Below, one piece after another: positions 1 through 10,604 of a stretch of 64,000 nt of DNA. Both the position numbers and the translations under genes were made by a program. The DNA comes from Bacteroidia bacterium (GTDB lineage Bacteria; Bacteroidota; Bacteroidia; B-17B0; Aurantibacillaceae). Location: positions 1-64,000 of the forward strand of contig JALHPG010000001.1 of the NCBI GenBank assembly GCA_022842625.1, read 5' to 3'. The stretch's first letter is position 1, and every line of letters starts with the position of its first letter. Below the pieces are notes generated by a model. It ran no database searches. It worked only from the letters and a program-made list of their open reading frames with translations, and had not been told where the DNA came from.

Positions 1-13
1 GCTCTTCCGATCT
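1..13 (+). other. Illumina TruSeq-type adapter tail (GCTCTTCCGATCT), sequencing artefact
   Basis: Exact match to the 3' end of the common Illumina adapter ...GACGCTCTTCCGATCT at the extreme contig end. Confidence 0.93.
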
Positions 14-283
14 TTATTTTACTGGGCTTTCGGGGGTTTTAGGAAAAAATTTTCGCCATAGTTGTGCAATTTGTTTCCTGAAAATAAAGCACAACATTAA
101 ATAAGGAACGGCCATAAGATACAGTATACCACTGTTTAAACTGCGAGCCATTGAATTGGGATTTGACTTTAAAGATGTTTCAGCGGCTTGTTTACACATA
201 GCACATTGAGCGTTCATATCAATACTAAAAAATAGAATGAATAGGAATATAAAAGCAATAAAATATTTTGTGTTTCTTTTCAA
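14..283 (-). CDS. small secreted/membrane protein (signal peptide, CAMC motif, TM segment)
   Basis: 89 aa ORF; hydrophobic N-terminus then AQCAMCKQAAE and one TM helix. Confidence 0.65.
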   Translation of the reverse strand: MKRNTKYFIAFIFLFILFFSIDMNAQCAMCKQAAETSLKSNPNSMARSLNSGILYLMAVPYLMLCFIFRKQIAQLWRKFFPKTPESPVK

Positions 284-361
284 TTTATTAGTATGCTACA
301 AATTTACACTACTTTTTGATTGCTTCGATGCAATTAACAGTATAATATGAGAAAAATCAGA

Positions 362-397
362 AAAAAAAAGAGCTGTTTTAAAACAGCTCTTTTTTTA
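362..397. terminator. bidirectional intrinsic terminator
   Basis: Perfect palindrome GAGCTGTTTT/AAAACAGCTC flanked by A-run and T-run. Confidence 0.85.
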
Positions 398-410
398 ATT
401 GGATATTATT

Positions 411-1199
411 TTATTCTCCTTTAAAATTTGCTTTTCTTTTTTCTAAAAAGGCACCTACGCCTTCTTTAAAGTCTTTAGTGCCAAATGATTTACCAAATTC
501 TTCGATCTCAACTTCAAAACCATTTAACTTGGTATTATAACCCGCATTAATAACCTTAATGGCAGTTTTAATTGCAGTAGGGCTTTTTGAGGCAAGTTTA
601 GCGGTTATTTCAAAACATTTATTTAATAATTCATTTTGTGTTGTTACATAATTCGCTAAACCCCATTTGTAAGCGTCTTGAGCATTGATCATATCGGCTG
701 TAACGATCATTTCAAACGCTTTTCCTTTGCCAACTAATTGCGCTAAACGTTGCGTTCCGCCGTATCCCGGAATTACACCTAAACTAACTTCCGGCAAACC
801 CATTTTTGCATTATCGCTAACCACGCGAATATGACAAGCCATGGCTAATTCTAAACCACCACCTAATGCAAATCCATTAACTGCAGCAATAACAGGCTTA
901 CTATAATTCTCAATAAAATTAAAAATCTTAAAGTGGCCAATTGAACTCAACTGTTTTCCTTGTTCAATAGAAAAATTTGCAAATTCAGCAATATCTGCTC
1001 CGGCAACAAATGCTTTTTGACCGGAACCTGTTAGAATAATTGCACGTATCTCGCTTTGATTTTCTGCTTCAACTAATGTTTCGTGAAGCTCTTCAATAGT
1101 TTGTTTGTTTAATGCGTTTAATTTATCAGGACGATTAATTGTAATAATTAATACTCCGTTTTGTATTTCGCATAATATATATTCACTTGTAGCCACCAT
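411..1199 (-). CDS. enoyl-CoA hydratase/isomerase (crotonase) family
   Basis: AFVAGADIAEF, GFALGGGLELAMACHIRV, GLPEVSLGVIPGYGGTQRL motifs. Confidence 0.92.
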   Translation of the reverse strand: MVATSEYILCEIQNGVLIITINRPDKLNALNKQTIEELHETLVEAENQSEIRAIILTGSGQKAFVAGADIAEFANFSIEQGKQLSSIGHFKIFNFIENYSKPVIAAVNGFALGGGLELAMACHIRVVSDNAKMGLPEVSLGVIPGYGGTQRLAQLVGKGKAFEMIVTADMINAQDAYKWGLANYVTTQNELLNKCFEITAKLASKSPTAIKTAIKVINAGYNTKLNGFEVEIEEFGKSFGTKDFKEGVGAFLEKRKANFKGE

Positions 1200-1340
1200 A
1201 TTTATTTTAATTATAATATGGGCAAATATAGAATAGTTAGTATTTAATTACTATAAAAGTTTTAAACTATTAAAAGGTTAATTTTATTTGGCTTTTATGC
1301 AGAATAAAAGTTAAAATTTTGATTTTAACATCTTTAAAAA

Positions 1341-2540
1341 TTAAAGATCGTTTAAATGATCAGCCAGGTATTTTCCCATGCTAAAACATGATTGAAGTAA
1401 GTAGCCCCCTGTAGGAGCGTCGTAATCGAGCATTTCGCCAATAACGAATTTATTTTTTAATTTTTTTAATTCAAAATCTTCAGAAATCTCTGTTAAGGAA
1501 ATTCCTCCAACAGAAGAAATGGCATCTTCAATTGGCCCTAAAGATGAAATAAGAAGTTCGAGGTTTTTTAAATTGTTAACAATTTTTATTGGATCCAAAA
1601 AATCACTTTTACTCATTACAGATTTAAGTAAAATTATTTGCGTTTTGTTTAAATTTAATTGTTTTACAATGTTTTCTGTATAGGATAATTTTGATCTTGA
1701 ATTAGTGATTTTTTTCAGAGCATCTTCTGAAGATAACAATGGCTTTAGATCAATATAAATTTTTGCAAGTCCAAGTTTATTGAGCTCATCTCTTATTTGT
1801 GGGCTTAACGGATATATTCCGCTGCCTTCGATACCAAATGATGTTAGCACGATCTCGCCTGCGTGAATTTTATTTCCACATTTTATTGAAATGTTTTTTA
1901 AAGGCTTGCCTTCAATTACCTTAATTAGTTCTTGTGGCCAGTTAATTTTAAGGCTACAATTACTCGCTTCAAATGGAGTTGTTTTAATTTTTTTATCCTT
2001 AAAAAAACTTAACCAATCACCTTTACTTCCAGTTACCGGCCAACTGGCGCCGCCTAAACAAAAGATCACCACATCACTTTGTATTTGCTTATTTCCGGTT
2101 GGTGTTTTAAAGATCAATTCATTATTCTCCGAAAATCCTGTCCACTCATGCTTAAAATTTATTTTTACGCTATTGCTTTTTATTTTTTCTTCTAAGCGAT
2201 TTAAAACATCAATTGGTTTTATTCCTTTTTTTGGGAATACTCTTCCGCTGGTACCTACAAATGTTTCTAGTCCTGTATTATTGAGCCATTTTATAAGATC
2301 CTTATTGGAAAAATTTTTAAAGGCTGTTTCTAAAAATTCATAGGGAGTGTATCTTAAAATGAATTTACTTTCGTCTTCAGAATGAGTAAGATTTAATCCG
2401 CCATCGCCCGCCACTAAAAATTTGCGAGCCAAAGCAGTATTTTTTTCGAAAATAGAAACAGTGTATTTTTTTGTATTTAATTCGCATCCTAAAATAAGTG
2501 CGCTGGCACCACCACCAATTATAGAGATCGTTTTTTTCAA
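1341..2540 (-). CDS. NAD(P)/FAD-dependent oxidoreductase, HI0933/YhiN (BaiN-like) family
   Basis: N-terminal IIGGGASALILG, KFLVAGDGGLNLTH, C-terminal GEMLDYDAPTGGYLLQSCFSMGK. Confidence 0.88.
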   Translation of the reverse strand: MKKTISIIGGGASALILGCELNTKKYTVSIFEKNTALARKFLVAGDGGLNLTHSEDESKFILRYTPYEFLETAFKNFSNKDLIKWLNNTGLETFVGTSGRVFPKKGIKPIDVLNRLEEKIKSNSVKINFKHEWTGFSENNELIFKTPTGNKQIQSDVVIFCLGGASWPVTGSKGDWLSFFKDKKIKTTPFEASNCSLKINWPQELIKVIEGKPLKNISIKCGNKIHAGEIVLTSFGIEGSGIYPLSPQIRDELNKLGLAKIYIDLKPLLSSEDALKKITNSRSKLSYTENIVKQLNLNKTQIILLKSVMSKSDFLDPIKIVNNLKNLELLISSLGPIEDAISSVGGISLTEISEDFELKKLKNKFVIGEMLDYDAPTGGYLLQSCFSMGKYLADHLNDL

Positions 2541-3557
2541 TTACTGTGATTTGATTTTTTCGAGGCAACTGTCTATTGCCTTAAACATTAAACTAAAAAA
2601 CTGGTAACGTTGCTTTTCGGAAACACCACTTATTAAGGTGCTTTTTTTCTCTAAATTTCTTACCCAATGCTCAGTTTCCTCACAAAACTGCGGATTGTTT
2701 GTTGTTAAAGAGTTCATTGAATTAAATGAAATATAAGAGTAAGTAGTTTCGCCCATTATCACATATATACAATTCGTACCCAAGACAACCTCGCTGTTGT
2801 ACATAAAATAAGTGTCTGTTTTGTCGCTAATGTTTTTTCTACTATTTTCTGCGTTCTTCATGATCATCTCTATCATCGATCTATACTCCGTAAGAAGTTC
2901 AATTGCATGATTTGATGAAATTATTCCGCTATCATAATAAAACTGTATTTGCTTTAAGCCTGTTTGAACGGTTTCTGATGTCCAGATCTCGGAACTTGGA
3001 ATTGTAAGATACTCGGTATAGGAAGCGTGTGCAATGTCAATTAACTTTTGAGGCACAACACCCCAATCAAATTTTCTTTGTTGATATTCAGGAACATTTA
3101 AAACGCTACGCTGCCAATAAAATAATTTAAAATCGGTTAATTTTTTCGAGAAAAAAGAATAAAAAATAGGAATCTCCTCGGCAACATAATAAATTTTTCT
3201 GTTATCGAATTTTTTTAATGTTTTAAGATGCGTTAATAATCTATTTAAATAGGCCTCAAAATTATGCTCGCTATCGGTAAGTTTGGTATATGAAAAAGTA
3301 ACCGTGTCGTTTTGATTACTAAAAACATCATCAATACTTAATGCATATTTTTTGGAGATCTTATATACCTCTTCTATCGTTAATTCGGTTTCGCCTCTAA
3401 TTCTTCTGTAAGCGCTATCCGTACTTACGTCTAAAAGATCAGCCATCTCTTCCGCCAAACCAACGCCGGAAGGTAAAACCTCTTTAAAACGATTGATAAA
3501 ATGGTTTTGAATAGGCAAATTAATTTTTGCTGTTTTTTTCTCTTTTTTAATCGGCAT
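2541..3557 (-). CDS. helix-turn-helix transcriptional regulator (XRE-like)
   Basis: N-terminal VGLAEEMADLLDVSTDSAYRRIRGETELTIEEVYKISKKY HTH. Confidence 0.75.
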   Translation of the reverse strand: MPIKKEKKTAKINLPIQNHFINRFKEVLPSGVGLAEEMADLLDVSTDSAYRRIRGETELTIEEVYKISKKYALSIDDVFSNQNDTVTFSYTKLTDSEHNFEAYLNRLLTHLKTLKKFDNRKIYYVAEEIPIFYSFFSKKLTDFKLFYWQRSVLNVPEYQQRKFDWGVVPQKLIDIAHASYTEYLTIPSSEIWTSETVQTGLKQIQFYYDSGIISSNHAIELLTEYRSMIEMIMKNAENSRKNISDKTDTYFMYNSEVVLGTNCIYVIMGETTYSYISFNSMNSLTTNNPQFCEETEHWVRNLEKKSTLISGVSEKQRYQFFSLMFKAIDSCLEKIKSQ

Positions 3558-3768
3558 AGTTTACTATTTTATTAAAGTTAAAGATACAATTTTTAGTAAA
3601 AAAAGCAAATTAACCTCTAAACATTTGCATTTATTGCAATTAAATCGAGGTTTTCAAGTTTTACAACATTTTAAATGCGCTTTATAGTGCTTTTGTAAAT
3701 CTATCCGCAAAAGGTCGTAATGCGCCGACATTTTAATGCAATAATTTTGACTAAGAAAAACTATTAAC

Positions 3769-4464
3769 ATGAAAACATTATTTTATATCTCATTTTTAAT
3801 TTTTACCCTGGCTTCAAAAGCGCAGGACAGCCTATCTGATAAATTAATTATTAAAACATCGCTTACTTCTTACCTTCCAACAATATCATTTAATACAGGC
3901 CATGCCAATATTGAGCTTGAAAAACCTTATCACAAAAACTCAATTTTACTATCTGCAGGCTATGTCTATTCTTACGGTCCAACCACTTCAGGAGGTCTTA
4001 TTTCTCCAATCACTCAAAACCATACAAGCGGATTTCAGGCAGGTGTTGAGTTCAGGCATTATTTCGGTAAAACAAAAGTATTTGAACCTCTTTGCTTATT
4101 GCTTTGGCCATTGATTTTTCAATTAAAAGGGATTAAAAAAAATAATGCTGGCCTCTACGTTTCGGGGCAGTTTGTTTATCAATATACCGATTCAAAAATT
4201 CCTAAAACTACTTTTGATGCAGTTGATCATACAGATCTTTTACAAAGGCATAATCCCGCATTTTTAGTAAAACTTGGGTATCAATCTATTAATAAATATG
4301 GTTTTATTGTGGATCAGCATATTGGTTTTGGCGCACAATATATTTATTACAAAACAAATTATGATAATGCCAGGATATTGGAATTTTTATACAATGCCGA
4401 TGGCCGTGATGGATTTTTCCCGAAACTGGTTTATTCTTTTAAAATTGGCTACGCTTTTAATTAA
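3769..4464 (+). CDS. outer-membrane beta-barrel-like secreted protein
   Basis: Signal peptide, alternating aromatic strands, terminal ...YSFKIGYAFN. Confidence 0.6.
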   Translation: MKTLFYISFLIFTLASKAQDSLSDKLIIKTSLTSYLPTISFNTGHANIELEKPYHKNSILLSAGYVYSYGPTTSGGLISPITQNHTSGFQAGVEFRHYFGKTKVFEPLCLLLWPLIFQLKGIKKNNAGLYVSGQFVYQYTDSKIPKTTFDAVDHTDLLQRHNPAFLVKLGYQSINKYGFIVDQHIGFGAQYIYYKTNYDNARILEFLYNADGRDGFFPKLVYSFKIGYAFN

Positions 4465-4521
4465 TGTCTCTTTATGAAAACAACAAGTTTATATTTCAGT
4501 AAAAATTTTTAAAAAATAATT

Positions 4522-4896
4522 ATGGAACAAAAAGAAATTTTACAGCGCTTTGACTTATTAGCTGATATTCAAAAAACAATTTTTAGTATTCCGTTTTTAA
4601 AGGATGCCGTCAATTCATTTTTATTACAACCTTACGAAGATTATATCGTAAGTAAAAAGCTTAAAATTTGTTTTGAGTTAAAAGAAAGGTGGTCGTTCAT
4701 AGAACTAAGCCTGATATATTCTGAATTAGCAAAACAAATTTTAAATGAATTGGAAATTATAAATAACGGTATAAAAGAAAGCATTAAAATGGTGTCTTTT
4801 GGTTGCGAACTAGGGATTGAGTTCTTTTCGAGGAATGACGGGCCCTTCAAAGACTCAGAAAACAGCATCTGGAACCGTTTTATCGCTAAAATTTAA
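4522..4896 (+). CDS. hypothetical protein
   Basis: 124 aa ORF with typical start context. Confidence 0.6.
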   Translation: MEQKEILQRFDLLADIQKTIFSIPFLKDAVNSFLLQPYEDYIVSKKLKICFELKERWSFIELSLIYSELAKQILNELEIINNGIKESIKMVSFGCELGIEFFSRNDGPFKDSENSIWNRFIAKI

Positions 4897-4940
4897 TTGC
4901 TACAGTTTGTTTTGTATATTTAGTGTCATTTTCAGAAGAT

Positions 4941-6383
4941 ATGCAACACATAAAAAATTATATCAACGGACAATTAACTGAGCCCGTTTCAAAAACATAT
5001 TTAGATAATTATAATCCGGCAACGGGTAAAGTTTATTCCTATATACCCGATAGCGATGAAAAAGATGTTGAATTGGCTTACGCTGCAGCAAAGGTGGCTT
5101 TTAAAGAATGGAGTATTACTTCAAAAGAAAAACGATCTGATTATCTTTTAAAAATTGCCGCTTTAATAGAAAAACATTTAGATAAATTAGCACTTGCCGA
5201 AAGTATTGATAATGGCAAACCACTTAAGCTGGCTAAAACAGTGGACATTCCAAGAGCGGCCGCTAACTTTCATTTTTACGGTACAGGTATTTTACATTAT
5301 TCTTCTAATTCTCACAGCATGGAAGAAACAGCCATCAATTACACGCTTCGTCAACCTGTTGGCGTTGCAGGTTGTATCTCGCCATGGAACTTACCTTTAT
5401 ATTTATTTAGTTGGAAAATTGCTCCGGCATTAGCTGCAGGCTGCACAGTAGTTGCAAAACCATCGGAAATAACACCAATGACCGCTTATTTACTTTCTGA
5501 AATTTGTATTGAAGCCGGCTTACCCGCAGGTGTTTTAAATATAGTACATGGTCTTGGTGCAAAAGTTGGAAATGCAATTGTTAGCCATAACGATATTCCA
5601 TTAATTTCATTTACAGGCGGAACAGCCACAGGTAAAAGTATTGCCAGCATTGCTGCACCAATGTTTAAAAAACTTTCATTAGAATTAGGCGGTAAAAATC
5701 CTAACATCATTTTTGCCGATTGCGATTATGATAAAATGTTAGCCACCACTTTAAATTCTTCCTTTGCCAATCAAGGTCAAATATGTTTATGTGGCTCACG
5801 TATTTTTGTTGAACGCAAAATTTACGATAAATTTAAAACAGACTTTGTTACTAAAACAAAAGAGTTGACTGTTGGAAATCCTCTAGATGAAAAAACAAAA
5901 GTTGGCGCCATCGTTTCAAAACCGCATCAAGAAAAAATATTAAGCTATGTTGAACTTGCCAAACAAGAAGGCGGTAAAATACTTTGTGGCGGAAATAAAA
6001 TAAATTTAAGTGGAGATCTAAGCGAAGGTTATTTTATTGAACCAACAATTATAGAAGGTTTAGCATTTGATTGCAGAACCAATCAGGAAGAAATTTTTGG
6101 TCCTGTGGTTACAATTACACCTTTTGATACAGAAGAAGAAGCGTTAATGATGGCCAACTCTACCAAATATGGCTTGGCAAGTGTGTTATGGACGCAAAAT
6201 TTAACGCGCGCACACAAAATGGCAAACAATTTACACGCAGGTATAGTTTGGATAAATTGCTGGTTATTACGCGACCTTCGCACCCCTTTTGGTGGTGTTA
6301 AAGCAAGTGGCGTTGGCAGAGAAGGCGGCTTTGAAGCTTTAGACTTTTTTACCGAACCAAAAAACGTTTGTGTAAAATTATAA
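4941..6383 (+). CDS. aldehyde dehydrogenase
   Basis: ALDH motifs SPWNLPLYL, LSLELGGKNPNI, FANQGQICLCGSR, EEIFGPVV; ATG at 4941 preferred over the GTG at 4923. Confidence 0.95.
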   Translation: MQHIKNYINGQLTEPVSKTYLDNYNPATGKVYSYIPDSDEKDVELAYAAAKVAFKEWSITSKEKRSDYLLKIAALIEKHLDKLALAESIDNGKPLKLAKTVDIPRAAANFHFYGTGILHYSSNSHSMEETAINYTLRQPVGVAGCISPWNLPLYLFSWKIAPALAAGCTVVAKPSEITPMTAYLLSEICIEAGLPAGVLNIVHGLGAKVGNAIVSHNDIPLISFTGGTATGKSIASIAAPMFKKLSLELGGKNPNIIFADCDYDKMLATTLNSSFANQGQICLCGSRIFVERKIYDKFKTDFVTKTKELTVGNPLDEKTKVGAIVSKPHQEKILSYVELAKQEGGKILCGGNKINLSGDLSEGYFIEPTIIEGLAFDCRTNQEEIFGPVVTITPFDTEEEALMMANSTKYGLASVLWTQNLTRAHKMANNLHAGIVWINCWLLRDLRTPFGGVKASGVGREGGFEALDFFTEPKNVCVKL

Positions 6384-6409
6384 CATCCTCACTAATTGTT
6401 TTTTAAGTT

Positions 6410-7324
6410 TTGGCTAATTATTACGAGATCTTAGGTTTACATTCAGGAGCAAGTTTTGCTGAAATTAAATCTGCGTTTAGAAGGTTGGCAAAAATTTATC
6501 ATCCGGATAAAAATCCCGGTGGCAAAGAACAATTCACTTTAATTTTAAAAGCCTACGAAACATTATCCAACCCTAACCTAAAAGCCTCTTACGATTACCG
6601 TTTAAATTACAACATCAGTATTTCAAAAACAAGTGCATCAAAAAGTACCGGCACAAAAAACTGGAGTTTTGAAGAAAAAGAACTTAAACGCAGGAGGTAT
6701 TACGATGAGCATATAAAAAAATATGCTAAAACAAAAGAAACCTATAAACAAACATCAGAAGGAAAAAAAACATATAACGAATTTAAATATATACTTTTTG
6801 CTACCCCAATAGCAGTTGCTCTTTTATTATTGATACTTCATTTAGCATCGCCTGAAAATTCAAATTTACCTTCTCATAAAAATGAATCCAAAACAAACGA
6901 AGTTAAAACATCAGCCTTAAAAATGGGCGACGCTCCTTATAGCGATTATTTTGGAAAAAATAAATATGACACAACAGCCAAGCTAAGTTTAACGGTGATT
7001 AATAATACAGGGAAAGAATTGATAATTTGCCTGTTTAACAAAAAACAATTTATTCGAAGTTGTTACATTGCTAAAGACTACTATGCTGAATTATTAGAAC
7101 TGCCAAAAGATCCGCTTACAATTAAATATTGTACCGGTTTATATTTTGATTATTTGAATGAATTAAAAGAAGCTAGTGTTTTAGGGGCGTTTAAAGAAAA
7201 TTTAGAATTTTTTGAAAGTAATCAACCAACAACTTTAAATTCGATTAATGAATTATCTTTGCAAAGCGGAACTAATGAAGGTTTTAAAATAGTTAGCGAA
7301 AAAGAATTTTTTAGTAAAGAATAA
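6410..7324 (+). CDS. J-domain (DnaJ-like) protein with one TM segment
   Basis: [36 protein letters not shown] incl. HPD; TTG start. Confidence 0.9.
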   Translation: MANYYEILGLHSGASFAEIKSAFRRLAKIYHPDKNPGGKEQFTLILKAYETLSNPNLKASYDYRLNYNISISKTSASKSTGTKNWSFEEKELKRRRYYDEHIKKYAKTKETYKQTSEGKKTYNEFKYILFATPIAVALLLLILHLASPENSNLPSHKNESKTNEVKTSALKMGDAPYSDYFGKNKYDTTAKLSLTVINNTGKELIICLFNKKQFIRSCYIAKDYYAELLELPKDPLTIKYCTGLYFDYLNELKEASVLGAFKENLEFFESNQPTTLNSINELSLQSGTNEGFKIVSEKEFFSKE

Positions 7325-7325
7325 A

Positions 7326-7730
7326 ATGATAAAAAAAATAGAACACATTGGAATTGCAGTTAAAAATTTAAATAACAGTAACGATTTATTTAAAAAACTG
7401 TTTGGAAAGGATCATTACAAAGTTGAAGCTGTTGCATCTGAAGGCGTAAGCACCTCTTTTTTTATGATTGGAGAAACAAAAATCGAACTTTTAGAAGCTA
7501 CCAATGAAAATAGCGCCATTGCTAAATTTATAGAAAAAAAAGGAGAAGGCATTCACCACATTGCCTACGAAGTAGATAATTTAGATGAAGAAATGCTTCG
7601 CTTAAAAAAAGAAGGCTTTGAATTAATAAATACTACACCAAAAGACGGCGCTGATAATAAACGAATTTGTTTTTTACACCCAAAAACTACCAATGGCGTT
7701 TTAGTAGAACTTTGTGAAGAGAAAAAATAA
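7326..7730 (+). CDS. mce: methylmalonyl-CoA epimerase
   Basis: VOC fold IEHIGIAVKNL..., GEGIHHIAYEVD, HPKTTNGVLVELCE. Confidence 0.92.
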   Translation: MIKKIEHIGIAVKNLNNSNDLFKKLFGKDHYKVEAVASEGVSTSFFMIGETKIELLEATNENSAIAKFIEKKGEGIHHIAYEVDNLDEEMLRLKKEGFELINTTPKDGADNKRICFLHPKTTNGVLVELCEEKK

Positions 7731-7749
7731 AATTTAAATTTACACCATC

Positions 7750-8079
7750 ATGGCAGACATTAAAATAAATATACAAAATCCTGATAATTCAATTGATACT
7801 CTAGAAGTACCTACCGACATGGGCTTAAGCTTAATGGAAATTCTTAAAGGCAACGATTATCCTGTTTTAGCAACCTGTGGCGGCATGGCGCTTTGTGCAA
7901 CTTGCCATGTAGAAGTAATAAATGGTTTTGAAAGCCTGCATGAAATTACCGACGATGAGTATGCGATGTTAGACACGCTTCCAAACATTACGCCAACTTC
8001 TCGCTTATCTTGTCAGTTAAAACTTATTCCTGAAATGGATAATATTACTGTTAAGGTTTTAGGCGACGGCGTTGTTTAG
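7750..8079 (+). CDS. 2Fe-2S ferredoxin
   Basis: CGGMALCATCHVEV and SRLSCQLKL cysteine pattern. Confidence 0.93.
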   Translation: MADIKINIQNPDNSIDTLEVPTDMGLSLMEILKGNDYPVLATCGGMALCATCHVEVINGFESLHEITDDEYAMLDTLPNITPTSRLSCQLKLIPEMDNITVKVLGDGVV

Positions 8080-8080
8080 C

Positions 8081-8812
8081 TTAACCAAAATCTTTATAAT
8101 GATTCCAGGCAGTGGCACTAAGATTTTTGCCTAAGGTAAAGGTTATGTATGCAGTTACTCCCATATGAAAGATCAATAAATGCATAAAAGCAGCCGCTCT
8201 GTATCCACTCCAATAAGTTGCCTCCGAATCCAAGGTTATTAAGGGTGTTGGAATAACAAGCGTTACAATTAAAGTATATAACAAAACAGTTATAAATAAA
8301 TTTTCAAAATTCTTTAACGGCAAGGAAACTATTTTTCTGTGCCATTTAAATGAGCTTCCCCAGTTGTGAACAAGGTAATAATTACCATAATTTGTTGGGG
8401 CAAATAAAATTGAACCTTTGGTTAATTTCTCGTCCTTAAACGCACTTATAGGTGCAAGGATCTTAAATCCCTTAATGTTTTTATGATAATTTGTATTGAG
8501 GTGTTTAATTTTTAAAATGGCCTCATAAGGAATATCTGCTTTAAAAAACTGACTATCAATAAATTTTAATCGGTAATCAATGGCAATTTTTTTTATTTCC
8601 GAAATATTAAAAATATGTTCGCTTGGCACATCCTCTTCATCAATCAGTTCAAATAAATTATTATACTGCTTTAAATTATTTAAAATTTTCTTTTCAGAAA
8701 AAAGATCTTGTGCAAGAATACGCTTTGCCTCGTCGAAAAGATCATCCTCTTTACTTCTGCTTGTATTTTTAAGCTTTCGTAATTTATTATTTATATCTAT
8801 ATCCCTAAGCAT
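8081..8812 (-). CDS. hypothetical membrane protein
   Basis: 243 aa ORF with TM segments in the C-terminal part. Confidence 0.65.
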   Translation of the reverse strand: MLRDIDINNKLRKLKNTSRSKEDDLFDEAKRILAQDLFSEKKILNNLKQYNNLFELIDEEDVPSEHIFNISEIKKIAIDYRLKFIDSQFFKADIPYEAILKIKHLNTNYHKNIKGFKILAPISAFKDEKLTKGSILFAPTNYGNYYLVHNWGSSFKWHRKIVSLPLKNFENLFITVLLYTLIVTLVIPTPLITLDSEATYWSGYRAAAFMHLLIFHMGVTAYITFTLGKNLSATAWNHYKDFG

Positions 8813-8819
8813 CTATCAA

Positions 8820-9536
8820 TTAATAAGGTATTATAGCTATTCCAAAAGAAAGCATGTTTATGCCATTTATGCCTTTATCTTTTTGAAACACCTCACTAAT
8901 GTAATAACAAGCAGTAAAGCATATTTGTTCAACACCAATTCTAAAATTTACACCATATCTAAAATGATTTATGTTTTTTGTATTATAAACCCTCATTTTA
9001 CCATCATCATCAACCAATTTTCTAAAATCATTGATCACATACCCGGCCTTTACACCCAATTCCATTTTAAATTTTGTATCGGTTTTGCTTCTAAATCTTA
9101 ATTCTAAAGGAATTTCCAAGATCTTCTCATTATAACTATTTGTTTTGTAAGGAATTGTTTTTGGCTGAAGAACGGTAGTTACGCTTTTATTGGTACTATC
9201 TAACTTATAAATAAAATCAGCATTACTGTGATAATTAAAACTAAAAATTCCAATTCCATACCCAAAACTAAAGTTTGATTGACCAATAGGCTTATCAAAC
9301 ATAAAAGCAAAATTTAAACCAAGGCTTCTCCAATGTGGTTTTATCTCTGAAGGTGCTCCCATCCATACCGTTCGGTTAATTTCAATGATCAAACGATCTC
9401 CCGGCTCTCCTTTATATTTTTTAATATCAAACTCATCGTCAGGTTTTGGTTTGTTTGAAGTTTCCTTTTTTGGGGTTTGGGAGAAACAAAAAATGGAAAT
9501 AACTAGAAATGAAAATAAGTATAAAAATTTATTCAT
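8820..9536 (-). CDS. outer-membrane beta-barrel (PorT-like) protein
   Basis: Signal peptide and beta-barrel pattern (LELGVKAGYVINDF..., RYGVNFRIGVEQICF). Confidence 0.65.
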   Translation of the reverse strand: MNKFLYLFSFLVISIFCFSQTPKKETSNKPKPDDEFDIKKYKGEPGDRLIIEINRTVWMGAPSEIKPHWRSLGLNFAFMFDKPIGQSNFSFGYGIGIFSFNYHSNADFIYKLDSTNKSVTTVLQPKTIPYKTNSYNEKILEIPLELRFRSKTDTKFKMELGVKAGYVINDFRKLVDDDGKMRVYNTKNINHFRYGVNFRIGVEQICFTACYYISEVFQKDKGINGINMLSFGIAIIPY

Positions 9537-9746
9537 TTAATAACACGGTTTAATAAACAAATTTAAGTATAATAGGCTAACAAGCAAACAATACAAAGCT
9601 AGTAGAAAATTGAACCTTCTTAAGGCAATAAAATGATCCAATTATTAAAAAACTCAGGATTTTACTTGGGGTAAAAGAGTAAAGCTTAGGTAATTTTGAC
9701 TATATTTATTTTTTAAACATTATTATTTAATTTTTGTTATTTATAC

Positions 9747-10583
9747 ATGAAAAAACCCATCTTAGCTTTTTTATTAGTTGTTATACTATTATTTAGCACT
9801 ACTGCGTTTGTAGTAAAATCAAAATATTCAACGGGAATCGCCGGATTTACAGGCTCTCCTTCTGAAGGAACTTGTAGTTCTTGTCATGGTGGCGGATCAA
9901 GTATCGCTTCCGGCATAACAATAACTTCTCTTCCTGCATTTACCGGTAACCAATATATAGCCGGAACGACATACACAATTACTTTAAATATTTCAGCCTC
10001 CGGCTTTAATAGTTTTGGTTTTGGTTCAGAAATATTGAATAGCACAAATACTAATGCCGGATTAATGCAAAATCCAGGGCCGGGAGTGAAATTTTTAAAT
10101 TCAGGTGCCAGAAAAAATGCCGTGCATACAACGCCAAAAACCGGTACCGGGGCAGCTTCGTTTAGTTTTGAATGGGTTGCTCCTACAAGCGGAGGTGTAA
10201 CAATTTATGTTGGCGCCAATGCCGTAAATGGCACAGGCGGTACGGGCGGCGATTTTACATTTAATTCTTCGTTATCATTAACCGAATCGTTAGGTGTTGG
10301 CATAAAAGAAAATAATTTGCAATCTGTTTCAAATGTTTTAATATTTCCAAATCCTGTAACAGAATTTACAACGCTATCTTACGTCTTAAACAAAACACAA
10401 AACATACATGTTCAATTAACCGACCTTAGCGGTAAAATCGTTAAAGAAATTTATACAGAAACCCAAAACGCAGGCTACCAATCTAAAATGATCGATCTTA
10501 CTAATGTATCCTCGGGAGTATATTTTATTATAACAAACGCCGATAACCAAAAAGTATCTCAAAAATTAATTACTGTAAATTAA
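9747..10583 (+). CDS. T9SS-exported protein with CxxCH-containing anchor domain
   Basis: GSPSEGTCSSCHGGGSS motif near the N-terminus; C-terminal VLIFPNPVTEFTTLSY...GVYFIITNADNQKVSQKLITVN type-A sorting domain. Confidence 0.85.
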   Translation: MKKPILAFLLVVILLFSTTAFVVKSKYSTGIAGFTGSPSEGTCSSCHGGGSSIASGITITSLPAFTGNQYIAGTTYTITLNISASGFNSFGFGSEILNSTNTNAGLMQNPGPGVKFLNSGARKNAVHTTPKTGTGAASFSFEWVAPTSGGVTIYVGANAVNGTGGTGGDFTFNSSLSLTESLGVGIKENNLQSVSNVLIFPNPVTEFTTLSYVLNKTQNIHVQLTDLSGKIVKEIYTETQNAGYQSKMIDLTNVSSGVYFIITNADNQKVSQKLITVN

Positions 10584-10604
10584 TAAGGTATTAAATTTTA
10601 AAAA

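Noticed and set aside
1891-2343. Plus-strand 150-aa ORF
   Set aside because: Entirely antisense to a well-supported FAD oxidoreductase; low-complexity Leu/Ser/Phe composition typical of shadow ORFs.
2377-2607. Minus 63-aa (2377-2568) and plus 61-aa (2422-2607) ORFs
   Set aside because: Alternative-frame and antisense readings across the start of the oxidoreductase gene; no recognisable domain.
8580-9101. Plus-strand 173-aa ORF
   Set aside because: Antisense across two minus-strand genes; Ser/Ile/Phe-rich shadow ORF.
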